Source of the DNA: Larkinella sp. C7 | Lineage (GTDB): Bacteria > Bacteroidota > Bacteroidia > Cytophagales > Spirosomataceae | Length of the DNA stretch: 64,000 bases | Direction of reading: 5' to 3' | Assembly: GCF_006149005.1 (NCBI RefSeq) | Contig: NZ_VBSL01000016.1 | Coordinates: forward strand, 1 to 64,000 | In this document: positions 1 through 9,626 of the stretch, piece after piece | Layout: each line of letters begins with the position of its first letter | Numbering within the stretch: the stretch's first letter is position 1 | The notes under the pieces: generated by a model | What the model was told of the DNA's origin: nothing | Databases searched by the model: none | What the model saw: the letters and a program-made list of their open reading frames with translations, nothing else | Position numbers and translations under genes: made by a program

Positions 1-45
1 CCCCAGCAGGGCGATTTTGCTCACTTTACTAACTATATGTTTCAT
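1..45 (-). CDS. SusD/RagB-like lipoprotein, N-terminal fragment
   Basis: Only the first 15 codons are visible (MKHIVSKVSKIALLG); the rest lies beyond the left edge. They begin with an ATG at 45 and look like the charged and early hydrophobic part of a lipoprotein signal peptide. The ATG starts 32 nt after the stop of the SusC gene on the same strand. In Bacteroidota a SusC gene is almost always followed directly by its SusD partner, the surface lipoprotein that caps the SusC channel and binds the glycan. The SusD assignment rests on this position, not on SusD domain sequence. Confidence 0.6.
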   Translation of the reverse strand, partial: MKHIVSKVSKIALLG

Positions 46-77
46 CGTCAACTGTCTTTTTGAATACGTTTAATCAA

Positions 78-3000
78 TTAAAACCCAATCTGCAGACCGA
101 ACATGTACGTCGTCGGTTTCGGATAGTTGTGCCAGATCATCCCTTGTGAGAAGGCGCTGTTGCCATCACCCTGGTTGGTCGGGGTCACTTCCGGATCACC
201 TACGATTTTGTCGTCAACCAGCAGGAAGAAGTTCTGCACGGTAGCGTAAGCCCGCAGGCGGTTCAGTTTGAGTTTGTTGGTTACGTTGCTTGGGAAGGTG
301 TAGCCGAACAGCAGGTTCCGGCCCCGCAGGAACGAACCATCCTTGATCCAGTGGCTGTCTACGTTGGTTACATAACCAGCGCGGGTATCCCGGATTTCAG
401 CGATCATCGTATTCTGGTTGGTCGGCGTCCAGGCGTTCAACACCGAAGTGTAGCTGTTGGCCAGTGCCTGGCGGTCTTCGCTCGGGTGCAGGTTCATCAA
501 CATGACGTCATTACCGTACGAGAACTGCAATTCCAGCGTCAGGTCGAAGTTTTTGTAACGGAAGTTGTTGGTCATGGCACCCCAGGATTTTGGGCTACCG
601 TTTCCGATGATGCTCCGGTCGGCATCCGTGATGGCACGGTCACCGTTCACATCCAGGTACTTGATGTCACCCGGTAACATCGTCAAACCGTTCCGGTAGC
701 TGGTGAAACGGGCCGCTTCTTCGCGTTCCGCTTCACTCCACGTACCCAGACGCGTCAGACCCCAGAAAGAACCCACCGGCTCACCGATGCGGATCACGTT
801 GGTTGGGTTGGTAAAGTTCGGACCACCTACGTTGAAGATATCCGACGGTGTCGCCAGAGCCAGTACTTTGTTGCGGTTGAAAGAGATGTTGAAGGTCGTA
901 TTCCACTGGAAACCACCCGCGTCGATGTTGACCGTGTTCAACCCGAATTCAAAGCCTTTGTTTTCCATCGAACCTACGTTCCGGCGAATGGTCGCGTAAC
1001 CACTCGTACGGGGTACCGGGGCATCCAGCAGCATGTCGGTGGTTTTGCGGTAGTAGTAGTCCGCTTCCAGAGAAATCCGGCCTTTCAACAAGCCCAGTTC
1101 CACACCGAAGTCGGTCTGAGCGGTTTTTTCCCAACGCAAATCCGGGTTCGCCAAACGGCTCAAACCTGTTCCCGACACCCGGGCATCGCCATAAATCGTC
1201 GCGTAGTTCGAGCTAAGCAGTGAGAGTGAAGAGTAAGCCGGAATTTCCGAGTTCCCCGTCAGACCGAAGCTGGTCCGCACTTTCAAATTCGAGATGATGG
1301 AATTGCCTTTCAGGAATTCCTCTTCCGATGCCCGCCAGGCCAGAGCCGCCGAGGGGAAGAATGCAAATTTGTGGTTTTCCCCAAATTTCGAAGAACCATC
1401 GGCCCGACCCGTGAAAGTCACCAGGTATTTTTCCATCAGGCTGTAGTTCACCCGACCGAAGTAGGAGTTAAACGCCGAACGTGAAGCACCTGAACCCACA
1501 CTGGGGTTGGTGGCACCCGCACCGAGGTTGTTATACTCGAAATAATCGGTAGCGAAGTTGTTGACAGCCGCATTGATGCTGAACACATCTGTTTCCTGCC
1601 ACGAAATCCCCAACAGCGCGTTGATGGCGTGTTTTTCGTTGATCTGTTTGTTATACGTCAGGTAGTTTTCCAACGACCAGAATGTTTCTTTCCGGTTGCT
1701 GGCCGACGCGTTACCGTTTCCACCAATGTTCAGCGTCCGGGTTTGCGACTGGTTGTTTTCCTGGGTTTGTACATTGGCCCCCAAAATCGTCCGCATTTCC
1801 AGTCCTTTGGCCAGCGTGATGTTGGAGTACAGGCTACCGATCGTCGTCTGGGTGTTCAGAATGTATTTCCGACCCATCAACCGGTGAACCGAGCTCATGG
1901 TTCCTTCCGCAAAGGGGAAATCCCGGTTGTTGGCGTAGGTTCCGTCTTCGTATTTAACCGGCAGGAACGGAAAATCTTCCACAATCTGGCGGGCAACGGC
2001 ATCACCCTGATCCACAATGTTTTCCGACTGGTTGTTGTAGCTCAAAGTACCCCCAATTTTCAACCACGATTTTACCTGATCGTCGATCGTAAACCGGCCC
2101 GAATAGCGTTTCATGTACGAGGTCTTGATCAACCCCTGGTCATCGCGGTAACCGAGTGAAACCGAGTACTGCGTGCGGTCGTTACCCCCGCTGAAACCCA
2201 ACTGGTGGTTTTGCGACAGTTTGTTTTGAGTCGATTCTTCCAGCCAGTTTGTATCAAACTTGGGGCTGCCATCGGAATTCCAGACGCGGGGATCGATCCG
2301 GCGCAGTTTGGGGTTCAGATACGCCCATTTGCCCGCGGCCCAGCCGACGGGATCGTATTTCGCCATGTTGGCCCAGGCCAGATCTTCTACGGCCATGTAC
2401 TGGGCGGTGTTCAATACCTCCGGACGGTTGGGTCCGATCGTGTTTACGCTGAAATCGACGTTATAAGTCACCTGACCTTCTCCCGATTTCCCTTTTTTCG
2501 TTGTTACCAGGATAACCCCGTTCGCACCCCGCGCCCCGTAAATGGCGGTCGAGGAGGCATCTTTCAACACTTCCACCGAAACGATGTCGTTCGGGTTGAT
2601 GTAGTCGATGGCCGAGCTGAACTGGTTCTGGTTCCCTTGTGGCAGCATTACTCCGTCGACCACATACAGCGGGTTGTTCGACGAGTTGATGGAGCTAAAT
2701 CCGCGAACGCGGATGGTGGTCCGACCACCGGGACGACCCGAGTTGGTGTTGACCTGTACACCCGGCATCCGACCCGACAACGCCTGCGTCAGCGAAGCCG
2801 CCGGGCGCTCTTTCAATTCGGCTTCTTTCACGGAACCAACGGCCCCTGTCAAGTCGCTTTTCTTCGCCGTACCGTAACCGATAACAACGATTTCTTCCAG
2901 TACTTTGTCATCATTTTTCAGGCTGACATTCACGGAAGTCTGTGTTCCGACATTCACTTCCTGAGACAGATACCCTACAAATGAAAAAACCAGGGTAGCA

Positions 3001-3296
3001 CCGTTATCCGGAATTTCGATCTTGTAAAGACCATTCGCATCCGTCACTGTACCCCGTTGAGTACCTTTCAAAACAATACTCACACCCGGTAAAGGAGAAT
3101 TCGACTCATCGGTCACCTTGCCGGAGAGAGTTCTGTCAACCGTACTGACTGCTAACGTGTTTTTCGATGAAGTGCCCGTGTTAGGGTCTTTCGCTGCGAG
3201 AGCGACATTCGTGCAGACAAAAGCCAGCAGGAGTTGAGGAATGGATAATCTCATCATCCTGACAAGCCGGGCTTGCGGTAGTAAGAGTTTTACCAT
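78..3296 (-). CDS. SusC/RagA-type TonB-dependent outer-membrane receptor
   Basis: This 1072-residue protein is a TonB-dependent channel that imports oligosaccharides or other large ligands across the outer membrane. After an N-terminal signal (about residues 1-35) comes a carboxypeptidase-regulatory-like domain (about 55-140, with GKVTDESNSPLPGVSI). The plug domain follows (about 145-270, with VVIGYGTAKKSDLTGAVGSV and YVVDGVMLP), then a long beta-barrel ending in the aromatic residue expected for outer-membrane insertion (GLQIGF). There is no STN domain, so it is unlikely to signal to an anti-sigma factor. It pairs with the SusD start at 1-45. The upstream start at 3296 was kept because the sequence before the hydrophobic core (MVKLLLPQ..) is typical of Cytophagia SusC proteins; the methionines at residues 14 and 15 are alternatives. 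The substrate cannot be predicted. Confidence 0.95.
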   Translation of the reverse strand: MVKLLLPQARLVRMMRLSIPQLLLAFVCTNVALAAKDPNTGTSSKNTLAVSTVDRTLSGKVTDESNSPLPGVSIVLKGTQRGTVTDANGLYKIEIPDNGATLVFSFVGYLSQEVNVGTQTSVNVSLKNDDKVLEEIVVIGYGTAKKSDLTGAVGSVKEAELKERPAASLTQALSGRMPGVQVNTNSGRPGGRTTIRVRGFSSINSSNNPLYVVDGVMLPQGNQNQFSSAIDYINPNDIVSVEVLKDASSTAIYGARGANGVILVTTKKGKSGEGQVTYNVDFSVNTIGPNRPEVLNTAQYMAVEDLAWANMAKYDPVGWAAGKWAYLNPKLRRIDPRVWNSDGSPKFDTNWLEESTQNKLSQNHQLGFSGGNDRTQYSVSLGYRDDQGLIKTSYMKRYSGRFTIDDQVKSWLKIGGTLSYNNQSENIVDQGDAVARQIVEDFPFLPVKYEDGTYANNRDFPFAEGTMSSVHRLMGRKYILNTQTTIGSLYSNITLAKGLEMRTILGANVQTQENNQSQTRTLNIGGNGNASASNRKETFWSLENYLTYNKQINEKHAINALLGISWQETDVFSINAAVNNFATDYFEYNNLGAGATNPSVGSGASRSAFNSYFGRVNYSLMEKYLVTFTGRADGSSKFGENHKFAFFPSAALAWRASEEEFLKGNSIISNLKVRTSFGLTGNSEIPAYSSLSLLSSNYATIYGDARVSGTGLSRLANPDLRWEKTAQTDFGVELGLLKGRISLEADYYYRKTTDMLLDAPVPRTSGYATIRRNVGSMENKGFEFGLNTVNIDAGGFQWNTTFNISFNRNKVLALATPSDIFNVGGPNFTNPTNVIRIGEPVGSFWGLTRLGTWSEAEREEAARFTSYRNGLTMLPGDIKYLDVNGDRAITDADRSIIGNGSPKSWGAMTNNFRYKNFDLTLELQFSYGNDVMLMNLHPSEDRQALANSYTSVLNAWTPTNQNTMIAEIRDTRAGYVTNVDSHWIKDGSFLRGRNLLFGYTFPSNVTNKLKLNRLRAYATVQNFFLLVDDKIVGDPEVTPTNQGDGNSAFSQGMIWHNYPKPTTYMFGLQIGF

Positions 3297-3778
3297 AGAT
3301 GTTGTGTACCGTTGACACGGCGGTTTATTAGAGTGGTAGAATTAGTAAGAAAGAAACATGATTATCTTTTGCAAAACTAATAAATAGTAAGGTTCTAATT
3401 GCCTACGATTAGTCACTATTAATAAAAAATATTAATAAATTAATAGTAGCCGTTTCGTTTGAAATTTCGAATCCAATTTATTTTATTTCCGCACGGCGCA
3501 TTAAAAAACAGAAACGGGTCACTACATACCGAAAAAAACCCTATCATACCCCTGAAAATCAATTACTTATACCAAAAGCAAGATATGCGATAACTGTTCG
3601 TACCCCATTTCACCAAGCTTTCTTTTATCCAAATTTTGCTTGAATGTACACCATAGCGTGGCGGACTTTTTTACTTAGTCATCAAAAAAAAATACCTGTT
3701 TACTTCCTCATCTGGCAGGGGCCAGGAGCGTTTCAACCGGGCGGATGGGTTCAAAAAAGCTATGAAAACCACGTCCGT
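3297..3778. other. Intergenic region, AT-rich leader of the SusC gene
   Basis: This 482-nt gap lies between the SusC start (minus strand) and the end of the caspase operon (minus strand). The part next to SusC is very AT rich. An open frame at 3644-3829 has no recognisable sequence and overlaps the 3' end of the neighbouring gene, so it was not called. Apart from the possible -7 box at 3372-3379, I see no tRNA, strong hairpin or repeat here. Confidence 0.5.
3372..3379 (-). promoter_or_regulatory. Possible -7 promoter box for the SusC gene
   Basis: On the minus strand the sequence is TAGTTTTG, matching the Bacteroidota -7 consensus TAnnTTTG, about 75 nt before the SusC start. A clear TTG/TTTG -33 element at the expected spacing was not found, so this is tentative. 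Confidence 0.35.
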
Positions 3779-5284
3779 TCAATTCGAAACCGTCCGTGTC
3801 GTGATCTGAATCTGATCTTCAGCAACTGAATTTGGAGCTTTTGTACACCGCAGAGCCGTTAGCATCTTGGCCAGTGAACCCACCAGAATGCCATAACCGT
3901 TCTCATGTCGCAGATACAGTTGAGGATTGGGTTTGGTCGGAATCGGGCAAAAAGCGGTTTGGCTGGCATACGCCAGCAGGTATTCCGTTCCGAAAGGTTC
4001 CGCGCAGACAAATGACGCATCCGGCGCAATCCGAACATACTCGCTCACCTGATCTGCCTTGATTTCAAAATCATTTTCCAGCAGGGTTTTGGTGCCATCT
4101 GCCAGCACATACACCAGCCGCAAATGAGCGGGGCGGTTTACCCGCGCTTCAATCGTGATCTGATTCCCCGGCCAGTATTCGACCCCGTTTCGGCCCCGGT
4201 CCGTTCGGATTTCCACCGTTAGTGGCGTTGCACCGGCCACGGAATGTTGCAGGATCGTATCCTGCACGGCCAGCACCCGCTGGTACTGCTCCGGTTTCAG
4301 CCGAAGGTTTTGCCCGCTGATCCAGGCCAGCGGCAATGCGGTATTCTCAATTTTCGCCAGCACCCGGTTACTACGGGCATCAAACACCTCCGCGACCATT
4401 TGCAGGTGGTTCAGTTCTTCCCGGTAATAGCCCCGAATCCACAGCAACGAGTCGGAACTATGTGTCGACGGCACGACCGCCACAGCCGCCTGTTTTTGCA
4501 GACAACTGTGCAGCGTGGCAAAAATCCGGTCCGACAGCGGGTCATTGATTCCGCAACGGTTGTAGGTAAACCGATCCAGAACCAGGCGGGTAGAACCGGC
4601 CGGAAGCACTTTTTTCAAGCTCTCCGTGATCGCTGATAGGGTTGTAAACAGGTCATTTTCGATTTTCTCAGCCTGTTCCAGATCGCCCGCATTCAAGACA
4701 AAGACATCGGGCGGCCACGCGTCTACTTTGGTGATGCCGGCAATTTTAAACGAATGAAATGCATTCAGCGCCGGGTCGAACACAAACCGAATCCGAAATT
4801 CGACCCGGTTCTGAAACCGAAACGTCTTTCCCTGTTTTCCCACACCCTGCGCCAGTTTCTCGACGTATAGACTGACGAACGGAAAACCGTCTTGCGTTCG
4901 ACTGATTCGGTAGCGTGCCTCATCCAGCGTCAGGGTGTTGGTCACCGGTTTCCCGGACGAAAAAATCCGGGCATCTTTCACGTATTCTTCCACCGTGGTG
5001 TAAGCATTGCCCCCCGGTCGAAATTCATTGTACACCAGCACCTCCCGGTTTCGAAACGCGTCTTTCAGCAAGCCGTTGAGCTGACTCCGTAACACCTCAA
5101 ACGGCTGGTTGGCCTCGTAGTGCGTCAATACCTCCAGATTGGTCAGATAGCGGTCGCGCACCAGCCGACGGGCGTTGTCGGCAATTTTCAGCTGGTCAGC
5201 CCGCAAAAACGTCTGTGCAACCGCCAATTCAAACGCAGCGAAGAGGCTGGAAAACAGAACAATCCGAAAAACCGATATATTCAT
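3779..5284 (-). CDS. Exported protein with DUF4384-like C-terminal domain
   Basis: This 501-residue protein has an N-terminal signal peptide ending near AVAQ (about residue 24). The first 350 residues match no family I can name. Residues about 355-480 resemble the DUF4384 domain (VEIRTDRGRNGVEYWPGNQI, then RLVYVLADGTKTLLEND), a beta-rich domain often found with caspase-like or kinase domains in Bacteroidota. It is the last gene of a five-gene operon and starts 51 nt after the second caspase-like gene. It is probably periplasmic. A role as partner, regulator or substrate of the proteases is inferred from position only. Confidence 0.7.
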   Translation of the reverse strand: MNISVFRIVLFSSLFAAFELAVAQTFLRADQLKIADNARRLVRDRYLTNLEVLTHYEANQPFEVLRSQLNGLLKDAFRNREVLVYNEFRPGGNAYTTVEEYVKDARIFSSGKPVTNTLTLDEARYRISRTQDGFPFVSLYVEKLAQGVGKQGKTFRFQNRVEFRIRFVFDPALNAFHSFKIAGITKVDAWPPDVFVLNAGDLEQAEKIENDLFTTLSAITESLKKVLPAGSTRLVLDRFTYNRCGINDPLSDRIFATLHSCLQKQAAVAVVPSTHSSDSLLWIRGYYREELNHLQMVAEVFDARSNRVLAKIENTALPLAWISGQNLRLKPEQYQRVLAVQDTILQHSVAGATPLTVEIRTDRGRNGVEYWPGNQITIEARVNRPAHLRLVYVLADGTKTLLENDFEIKADQVSEYVRIAPDASFVCAEPFGTEYLLAYASQTAFCPIPTKPNPQLYLRHENGYGILVGSLAKMLTALRCTKAPNSVAEDQIQITTRTVSN

Positions 5285-5335
5285 TTTGAATGTGCGAGTA
5301 ACGGAAGCGCCTAAGAAACTTTTCCGCTTTCCCGA

Positions 5336-6784
5336 TTACGGGTGGCTGCCTTTTTTTGGGTCTTTTTTCTCCCTTCTACTATGTTTATTCCCGCTTCCAA
5401 TCCCTCTTTCCGCGAGCCTGACATCACCCAGCAGCACCGTCCAGCGGTTTTCTTCGTAGAAAGGGTCTTTCCGGGATTGCAGATCAACCGCCATCTGCTT
5501 GGCGGTTTTGGCCGCATAAACAAGTTGTCCTTTGGGATTAAAGGCCTGAAAATGCTGAAAGTACGTCGCCGTGGTTTCATAACCGCTGACGGTTTTTTCC
5601 CAGTCGGCCACCAGCGCCAGATCATAGAACGCAATGTCGATGTCGAAATACCGCTTTTCCAGGTTTTTCAGCCTTCTGAGGTAAATCGCGAGCGGGTAGG
5701 TTTTCACTGCCGGTTTGGGATTGGACGAACCGACCTGCATGGTGGCATCGGGCAAAAACAACTGCAAAGCATTTTCAATGGCCAGTTCCCGGATGTTGTC
5801 CTGCTGCTCAGGATCGGCAATAACTGCTAAATAGCGCTGAAATTCGTTCACTTTCTGTTCCGTTAACACCCGGAAATCAAGAAGCTGCTTTTCGGTAAGC
5901 TGGTTTTCCTCCACCACGCCCTCCCGGTTCAGCAAGGGCTGTTCCGGCGACGCATACACCGTCAGCCGCCCCGCCGACGGCCGGGTTTCGCGCAGGTTGG
6001 CTTCATACAGCGATTGTTTGAAACGCGTGGCGATGTAGCGGGACAGTTGCGTCTGGGTATTTTTCAGAACGGTTTCCCACGACAGATCGGCTCCCGAACG
6101 AGCCGCCACCTCCAGTACTTCATCGAACGCACGCGTATAGAAACTGCCCGAATCCGGGTGCGCACAGGCTTCCTGCGGAGGGCGGCTGCTGGCAATCAGA
6201 ACGTCGCCGGTGACATTCAGCAGGAGTTTCCGGTACGCCTGATTCAGGGAATCGTTGGTCAGCACCAGCGGCTTCGGCGGAATCCGTTTGCGCCCGGTGG
6301 TGCGGGTGGCATCGATCACTTCGTTGCAGCAATCTCCCAGGGTGATACACAGCCGCGCTCCTTTCTTTTTCAGCAGGGAATGAATGCTCAACAGGCCCGG
6401 ATTCTGCCCGGCCAGGGCTTCCTCTTTTTCCAGCATCAGAATCGGAAACCGGTCGGTGCGGTTTTTCAGGTTGTAGCCGTGGCCGGTATAATACAGGAAA
6501 ACAATGTCGTTCGGTTGGGGGCTGATTTCCTGCAACACGGCCTGGAGCCGTTTTTGGCCGAAATCATCGTGGGCCACCATCCGCTCGTCCAGCGGGTATT
6601 GAATGGCGGCCGCCATCTGAACAAATTGCCGGTGCATCACGTCCATGTCCCGCTTGCAGGCATCGATCAAAACCGGGTCTTTGGTATCGGCCACCACAAT
6701 GGCATAGAACGTCTGACCCTGGCCACACGTACTGAAAATCAGCCAGAACAGAACCGCCAATGCTGGGTAACCACCTGCTTTCAT
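5336..6784 (-). CDS. Exported caspase-like cysteine protease (second of two)
   Basis: This 482-residue protein has a signal peptide (about 1-24) and then a caspase/metacaspase-like (peptidase C14) fold. The expected catalytic pair is visible: His102 in YYTGHGYN and a cysteine in ITLGDCCNEV (Cys152 or Cys153). The region after about residue 270 is not recognisable and includes EKRYFDIDIAFYDLALVADW. Its ATG overlaps the stop of the upstream caspase gene by 4 nt (ATGA), so the two are translationally coupled. The active-site context differs from the DACRNNP form of its partner, so substrate preference probably differs. Export makes a cytosolic cell-suicide role less likely than a role in processing envelope or extracellular proteins. 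Confidence 0.85.
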   Translation of the reverse strand: MKAGGYPALAVLFWLIFSTCGQGQTFYAIVVADTKDPVLIDACKRDMDVMHRQFVQMAAAIQYPLDERMVAHDDFGQKRLQAVLQEISPQPNDIVFLYYTGHGYNLKNRTDRFPILMLEKEEALAGQNPGLLSIHSLLKKKGARLCITLGDCCNEVIDATRTTGRKRIPPKPLVLTNDSLNQAYRKLLLNVTGDVLIASSRPPQEACAHPDSGSFYTRAFDEVLEVAARSGADLSWETVLKNTQTQLSRYIATRFKQSLYEANLRETRPSAGRLTVYASPEQPLLNREGVVEENQLTEKQLLDFRVLTEQKVNEFQRYLAVIADPEQQDNIRELAIENALQLFLPDATMQVGSSNPKPAVKTYPLAIYLRRLKNLEKRYFDIDIAFYDLALVADWEKTVSGYETTATYFQHFQAFNPKGQLVYAAKTAKQMAVDLQSRKDPFYEENRWTVLLGDVRLAERGIGSGNKHSRREKKDPKKGSHP

Positions 6785-7902
6785 GGCATTTTAAAGAAAA
6801 ATTTTCCCCGCAACCGGCCCTCGATGTAGGTCGGCTGTTTAAAACCGCGTTCTTCCAGGCCCCGATCGATCCGGTCAATCATCTCAAAAATGTCGACGTT
6901 GGGCTGGCCGATGTGTTTGACCAGTTCACTCGTAAAAAGGCCATTTTCTTCGTTGCCATCGTGAGCGACTTTCCCCGGCTCGGTGGCGTAGATAATCAGC
7001 GTTCCGACGGCGGGCTGAACGGGCGCAAAAGACGGTTCGCCCGCCCCCCGGTGCCACGACCGATAGGGATTGTTCCGGCAGGCATCCCAGAAAATGACAT
7101 TCGATCCCTTCGGATTGGTATCGGCCATACGGGCCACGAGCCTCCGCAGCGGGTAGCACTCAAACTCGACATCCGGCTCGGCGGTCGGGTCGGCGTCCAC
7201 CGGCTGCACATAGTTTTCACCATTGACCATCAAACCGTGTCCGGCGTAGTAGAAAAGCCCGATGTTGTGGTTTCCCAATTCGGCCAGAAAGGTATCAAAA
7301 CTGGTTTTCAGCTCCCGAAGCGGCAGATTTTCTTTGTAGGTAACCGCAAATCCCAGGTTTTCGAGCTGCGTTTTTACCGCTTTACCGTCGTTTGCCGGAT
7401 TTTTGAGCGGATATTTCGGATACTTTCCGTTGGCAATGATGAGCGCCAGCCGTTTGGGAGCCGCCGACTTGACGGCAATCTCCGTTTTTTCGGGCTGGTT
7501 GATAATCAGCCGCGTCTCCGATGTGGTCGTTCCGGCGACATTGGTAGCCACGACATAAACCGCATTGGCACCGCTCACCAGTTGAATTTCTTCTGCGTAT
7601 TCCGTACCGCACGCTACTTTGATGATACCCCGTTGTAACCCATTGATTTCTTTGTCGTTGTGAAAGAACAGAAGTTTTGTAACGGGCTCCGCCGATTCGA
7701 TGCACACGCTCAGTCGGTAAACCGGTTTGGACTCCGAAACCCGCCGGGCCAGTGGAGTTCGCCAGGTGATGCGTGGCGCGACGGCGGGCGGTTTGGTTAT
7801 TTTCACCCAACCGCTCTGCGCCGAAACCGTCGGAGGCTGCTGGGCCATTCCGGTTCCGGAACAGATCAGGAAGAGAAGTAGATAAGGTAGTGTGTTTTTC
7901 AT
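6781..7902 (-). CDS. Exported caspase-like cysteine protease (first of two)
   Basis: Translation most likely starts at the ATG at 7902, giving 373 residues with a clean signal peptide (MKNTLPYLLLFLICSGTGMA); an upstream in-frame start at 7941 would bury it. Residues about 40-135 look like a beta-sandwich. The peptidase C14 domain runs from about 150 to the end: RLALIIANGKYP, then His222 in FYYAGHGLMV and Cys275 in FWDACRNNPYR. These are the classic motifs of bacterial caspase-like proteases. It overlaps the next caspase gene by 4 nt. A pair of coupled, exported caspase-like proteases with a LamG lipoprotein and a DUF4384-like protein is not an arrangement I can assign to a named system. Confidence 0.9.
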   Translation of the reverse strand: MKNTLPYLLLFLICSGTGMAQQPPTVSAQSGWVKITKPPAVAPRITWRTPLARRVSESKPVYRLSVCIESAEPVTKLLFFHNDKEINGLQRGIIKVACGTEYAEEIQLVSGANAVYVVATNVAGTTTSETRLIINQPEKTEIAVKSAAPKRLALIIANGKYPKYPLKNPANDGKAVKTQLENLGFAVTYKENLPLRELKTSFDTFLAELGNHNIGLFYYAGHGLMVNGENYVQPVDADPTAEPDVEFECYPLRRLVARMADTNPKGSNVIFWDACRNNPYRSWHRGAGEPSFAPVQPAVGTLIIYATEPGKVAHDGNEENGLFTSELVKHIGQPNVDIFEMIDRIDRGLEERGFKQPTYIEGRLRGKFFFKMP

Positions 7903-7966
7903 AAGTGATGGTCCAAAACCCGGTACAGAGCATATCTTCAAAAAAAGAAAAGGTTATCAGCGGTTT

Positions 7967-8722
7967 TTAAAACCGCATCGAAAACCCCAGGGTTGACGTG
8001 TTTCCCACCCAACCGGCCACGACATTTCGAACCGACACCCGCTTTTGCTTCCTGTTTTTCATCCCTTTCAACACCACATACGCCACATCGGCGGCCCAGA
8101 CCACAGCCGCCACCCGCGTCGCCACCAAATACCGGTGGTGGTGCTGCGTTGCCTGGTTGTAATACGGTTCCGCCTGCTGTTCGCTGGTCTGGGTTTCGTA
8201 GGTTTGATAAGCCTGTTTCGACCGGCTGCGTTGCACCAGACCGTAGGCAAGCAACCCACCGTAGGTTGCCGTGATGACCGGTCGCCAGCCGATCTTCCGA
8301 TTGGGCTGAACCAGGATGCTTCCCAGACCGGGTACCAGCGCCGACAGCAGCGCGTTGGCGGGTCCTCCGCCCGAAACCAATGGCACAGCCGGTTTGACCA
8401 GAACCGTCACCCGGATTTCATCGTTAATGGTCACCCCATCCAGGCGGTAATCCCAGTAAATCGTCTGGTTTGGTCCGGATGAGACGCCTGTGCCAACGGC
8501 TCCGGTCACGGTTTTGGGCTTGAAAAAACCATTCCGGCGGCTTTCCACCTGGATGAGTACCGAATCGGTAGCGATCAGATTGGCCACATCGTAGACGATT
8601 TTCACCCGCTGCGTATCCAGTTCGACGCGAATGTTGGAAAGCGTCAGCCGGGCATTCTCCGGCGGTTGCCCGTAGGCGGTGCCGGTCAGGAGGAGAGCGA
8701 GTAACAGGAAGAGCCGGTTCAC
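7967..8722 (-). CDS. Exported or membrane protein, DUF5683-like
   Basis: This 251-residue protein has a signal peptide (about 1-18, ending TAYG) and a beta-rich N-terminal part (about 20-110, including IRVELDTQRVKIVYDVANLI). A Gly/Pro-containing hydrophobic segment (LLSALVPGLGSILVQPNRKI) and two further hydrophobic stretches around the basic segment HHHRYLVATR follow. The ALVPGLG pattern resembles DUF5683-type membrane proteins of Bacteroidota. Its start overlaps the stop of the upstream LamG gene by 4 nt, so it belongs to the caspase operon. It could anchor the complex to a membrane, but no enzymatic motif is visible. Confidence 0.7.
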   Translation of the reverse strand: MNRLFLLLALLLTGTAYGQPPENARLTLSNIRVELDTQRVKIVYDVANLIATDSVLIQVESRRNGFFKPKTVTGAVGTGVSSGPNQTIYWDYRLDGVTINDEIRVTVLVKPAVPLVSGGGPANALLSALVPGLGSILVQPNRKIGWRPVITATYGGLLAYGLVQRSRSKQAYQTYETQTSEQQAEPYYNQATQHHHRYLVATRVAAVVWAADVAYVVLKGMKNRKQKRVSVRNVVAGWVGNTSTLGFSMRF

Positions 8723-9510
8723 TGCTGGTAGAGGGCTTTAATTTCAGATTCCGTCAAAGCGCGGTTATAGATGCGGATGTCGTCCATCATCCCGCTAAAT
8801 TGATTGAGATCGCCCTCCCAGGCCACACCAAACCGCAACGGGCTCCCCGAACAGGCGTCGATCGGACCATCCTTGAATTCGGTATTGGATATTTGTTTTT
8901 GCCCGTTCAGGTAAAAAGTACCCGTTTTGCCTTCAAAAACGGTGACGATATGCACCCACTGATTCAGTTGAAAGCCTGGATCAAAATACAAAACCCGCTT
9001 TTTGGTTTTGTCCTCCTGCTCACAATTGCCGTCCTGCTCAATATCCGCGATGATTTCGTACCCCGTTGTCGAACCGGTCGTGTAAGGCGGGGTAATGCGG
9101 GCCGTGTACTGGTTGTTGACGTTGTCTTTAAAAACCGCCTTCGAATAGATCTGGGTCGTTGACGTAACCCGCTGCGGTTTTATCCAGAGACTGATGGACA
9201 GGACCGCCGGCCGCAGCAGCACATTGTCGGGAATTTCAAAATAATCGTCGATGCCGTCCAGCATTAGGGCCGAATTTGCGTTCGATTTCCGATCCGAGCC
9301 GTACGTGGCCCCATTTTTCAGGACCCCGTGCAGGTTGTTTCCACTGGCATCGAGCGTGCCGCCGTTGAGTGGATAGTAGCCTACCGGCCCCGTTGCTACC
9401 ACAAATTGTTTACGCGGCAATACCCAGGCATCACAACTGAACAACAGCAGGACCACCCAGAGCACGCAAAGCGACCTTAGTGATTGGTTGCCAATGGATT
9501 GCCTGATCAT
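8719..9510 (-). CDS. LamG/concanavalin-like domain lipoprotein
   Basis: This 263-residue protein begins with a lipoprotein signal whose lipobox is LLFSC (Cys about 26). The rest is one LamG-like jelly-roll domain: YYPLNGGTLDASGNNLHG, LDGIDDYFEIP, ISLWIKPQ and the typical ending MDDIRIYNRALTESEIKALY. Such domains bind glycans or proteins on the cell surface. It is the first gene of the operon that continues through the DUF5683-like protein, the two caspase-like proteases and the DUF4384-like protein. The following gene overlaps it by 4 nt. It may tether or target the protease system at the envelope (inferred). Confidence 0.88.
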   Translation of the reverse strand: MIRQSIGNQSLRSLCVLWVVLLLFSCDAWVLPRKQFVVATGPVGYYPLNGGTLDASGNNLHGVLKNGATYGSDRKSNANSALMLDGIDDYFEIPDNVLLRPAVLSISLWIKPQRVTSTTQIYSKAVFKDNVNNQYTARITPPYTTGSTTGYEIIADIEQDGNCEQEDKTKKRVLYFDPGFQLNQWVHIVTVFEGKTGTFYLNGQKQISNTEFKDGPIDACSGSPLRFGVAWEGDLNQFSGMMDDIRIYNRALTESEIKALYQQ

Positions 9511-9626
9511 AAGCTGGTTACGGCCTTGTTTCTATCAGGATCTAAGGTACTGCAAAATAATAGATAATACCTATTTTTTCTTGTAATCAGACAACAATTT
9601 AGACGCGGTCTATTTCCTGTAAAAAC

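Noticed and set aside
3644-3829. Open frame of 61 codons on the plus strand
   Set aside because: It overlaps the 3' end of the DUF4384-like gene, has no recognisable sequence and lies in an intergenic gap without a promoter box.
3779-9510. Cytoplasmic caspase-based phage defence system
   Set aside because: Both proteases and the other operon products carry signal peptides, and no nuclease, sensor or toxin gene is adjacent.
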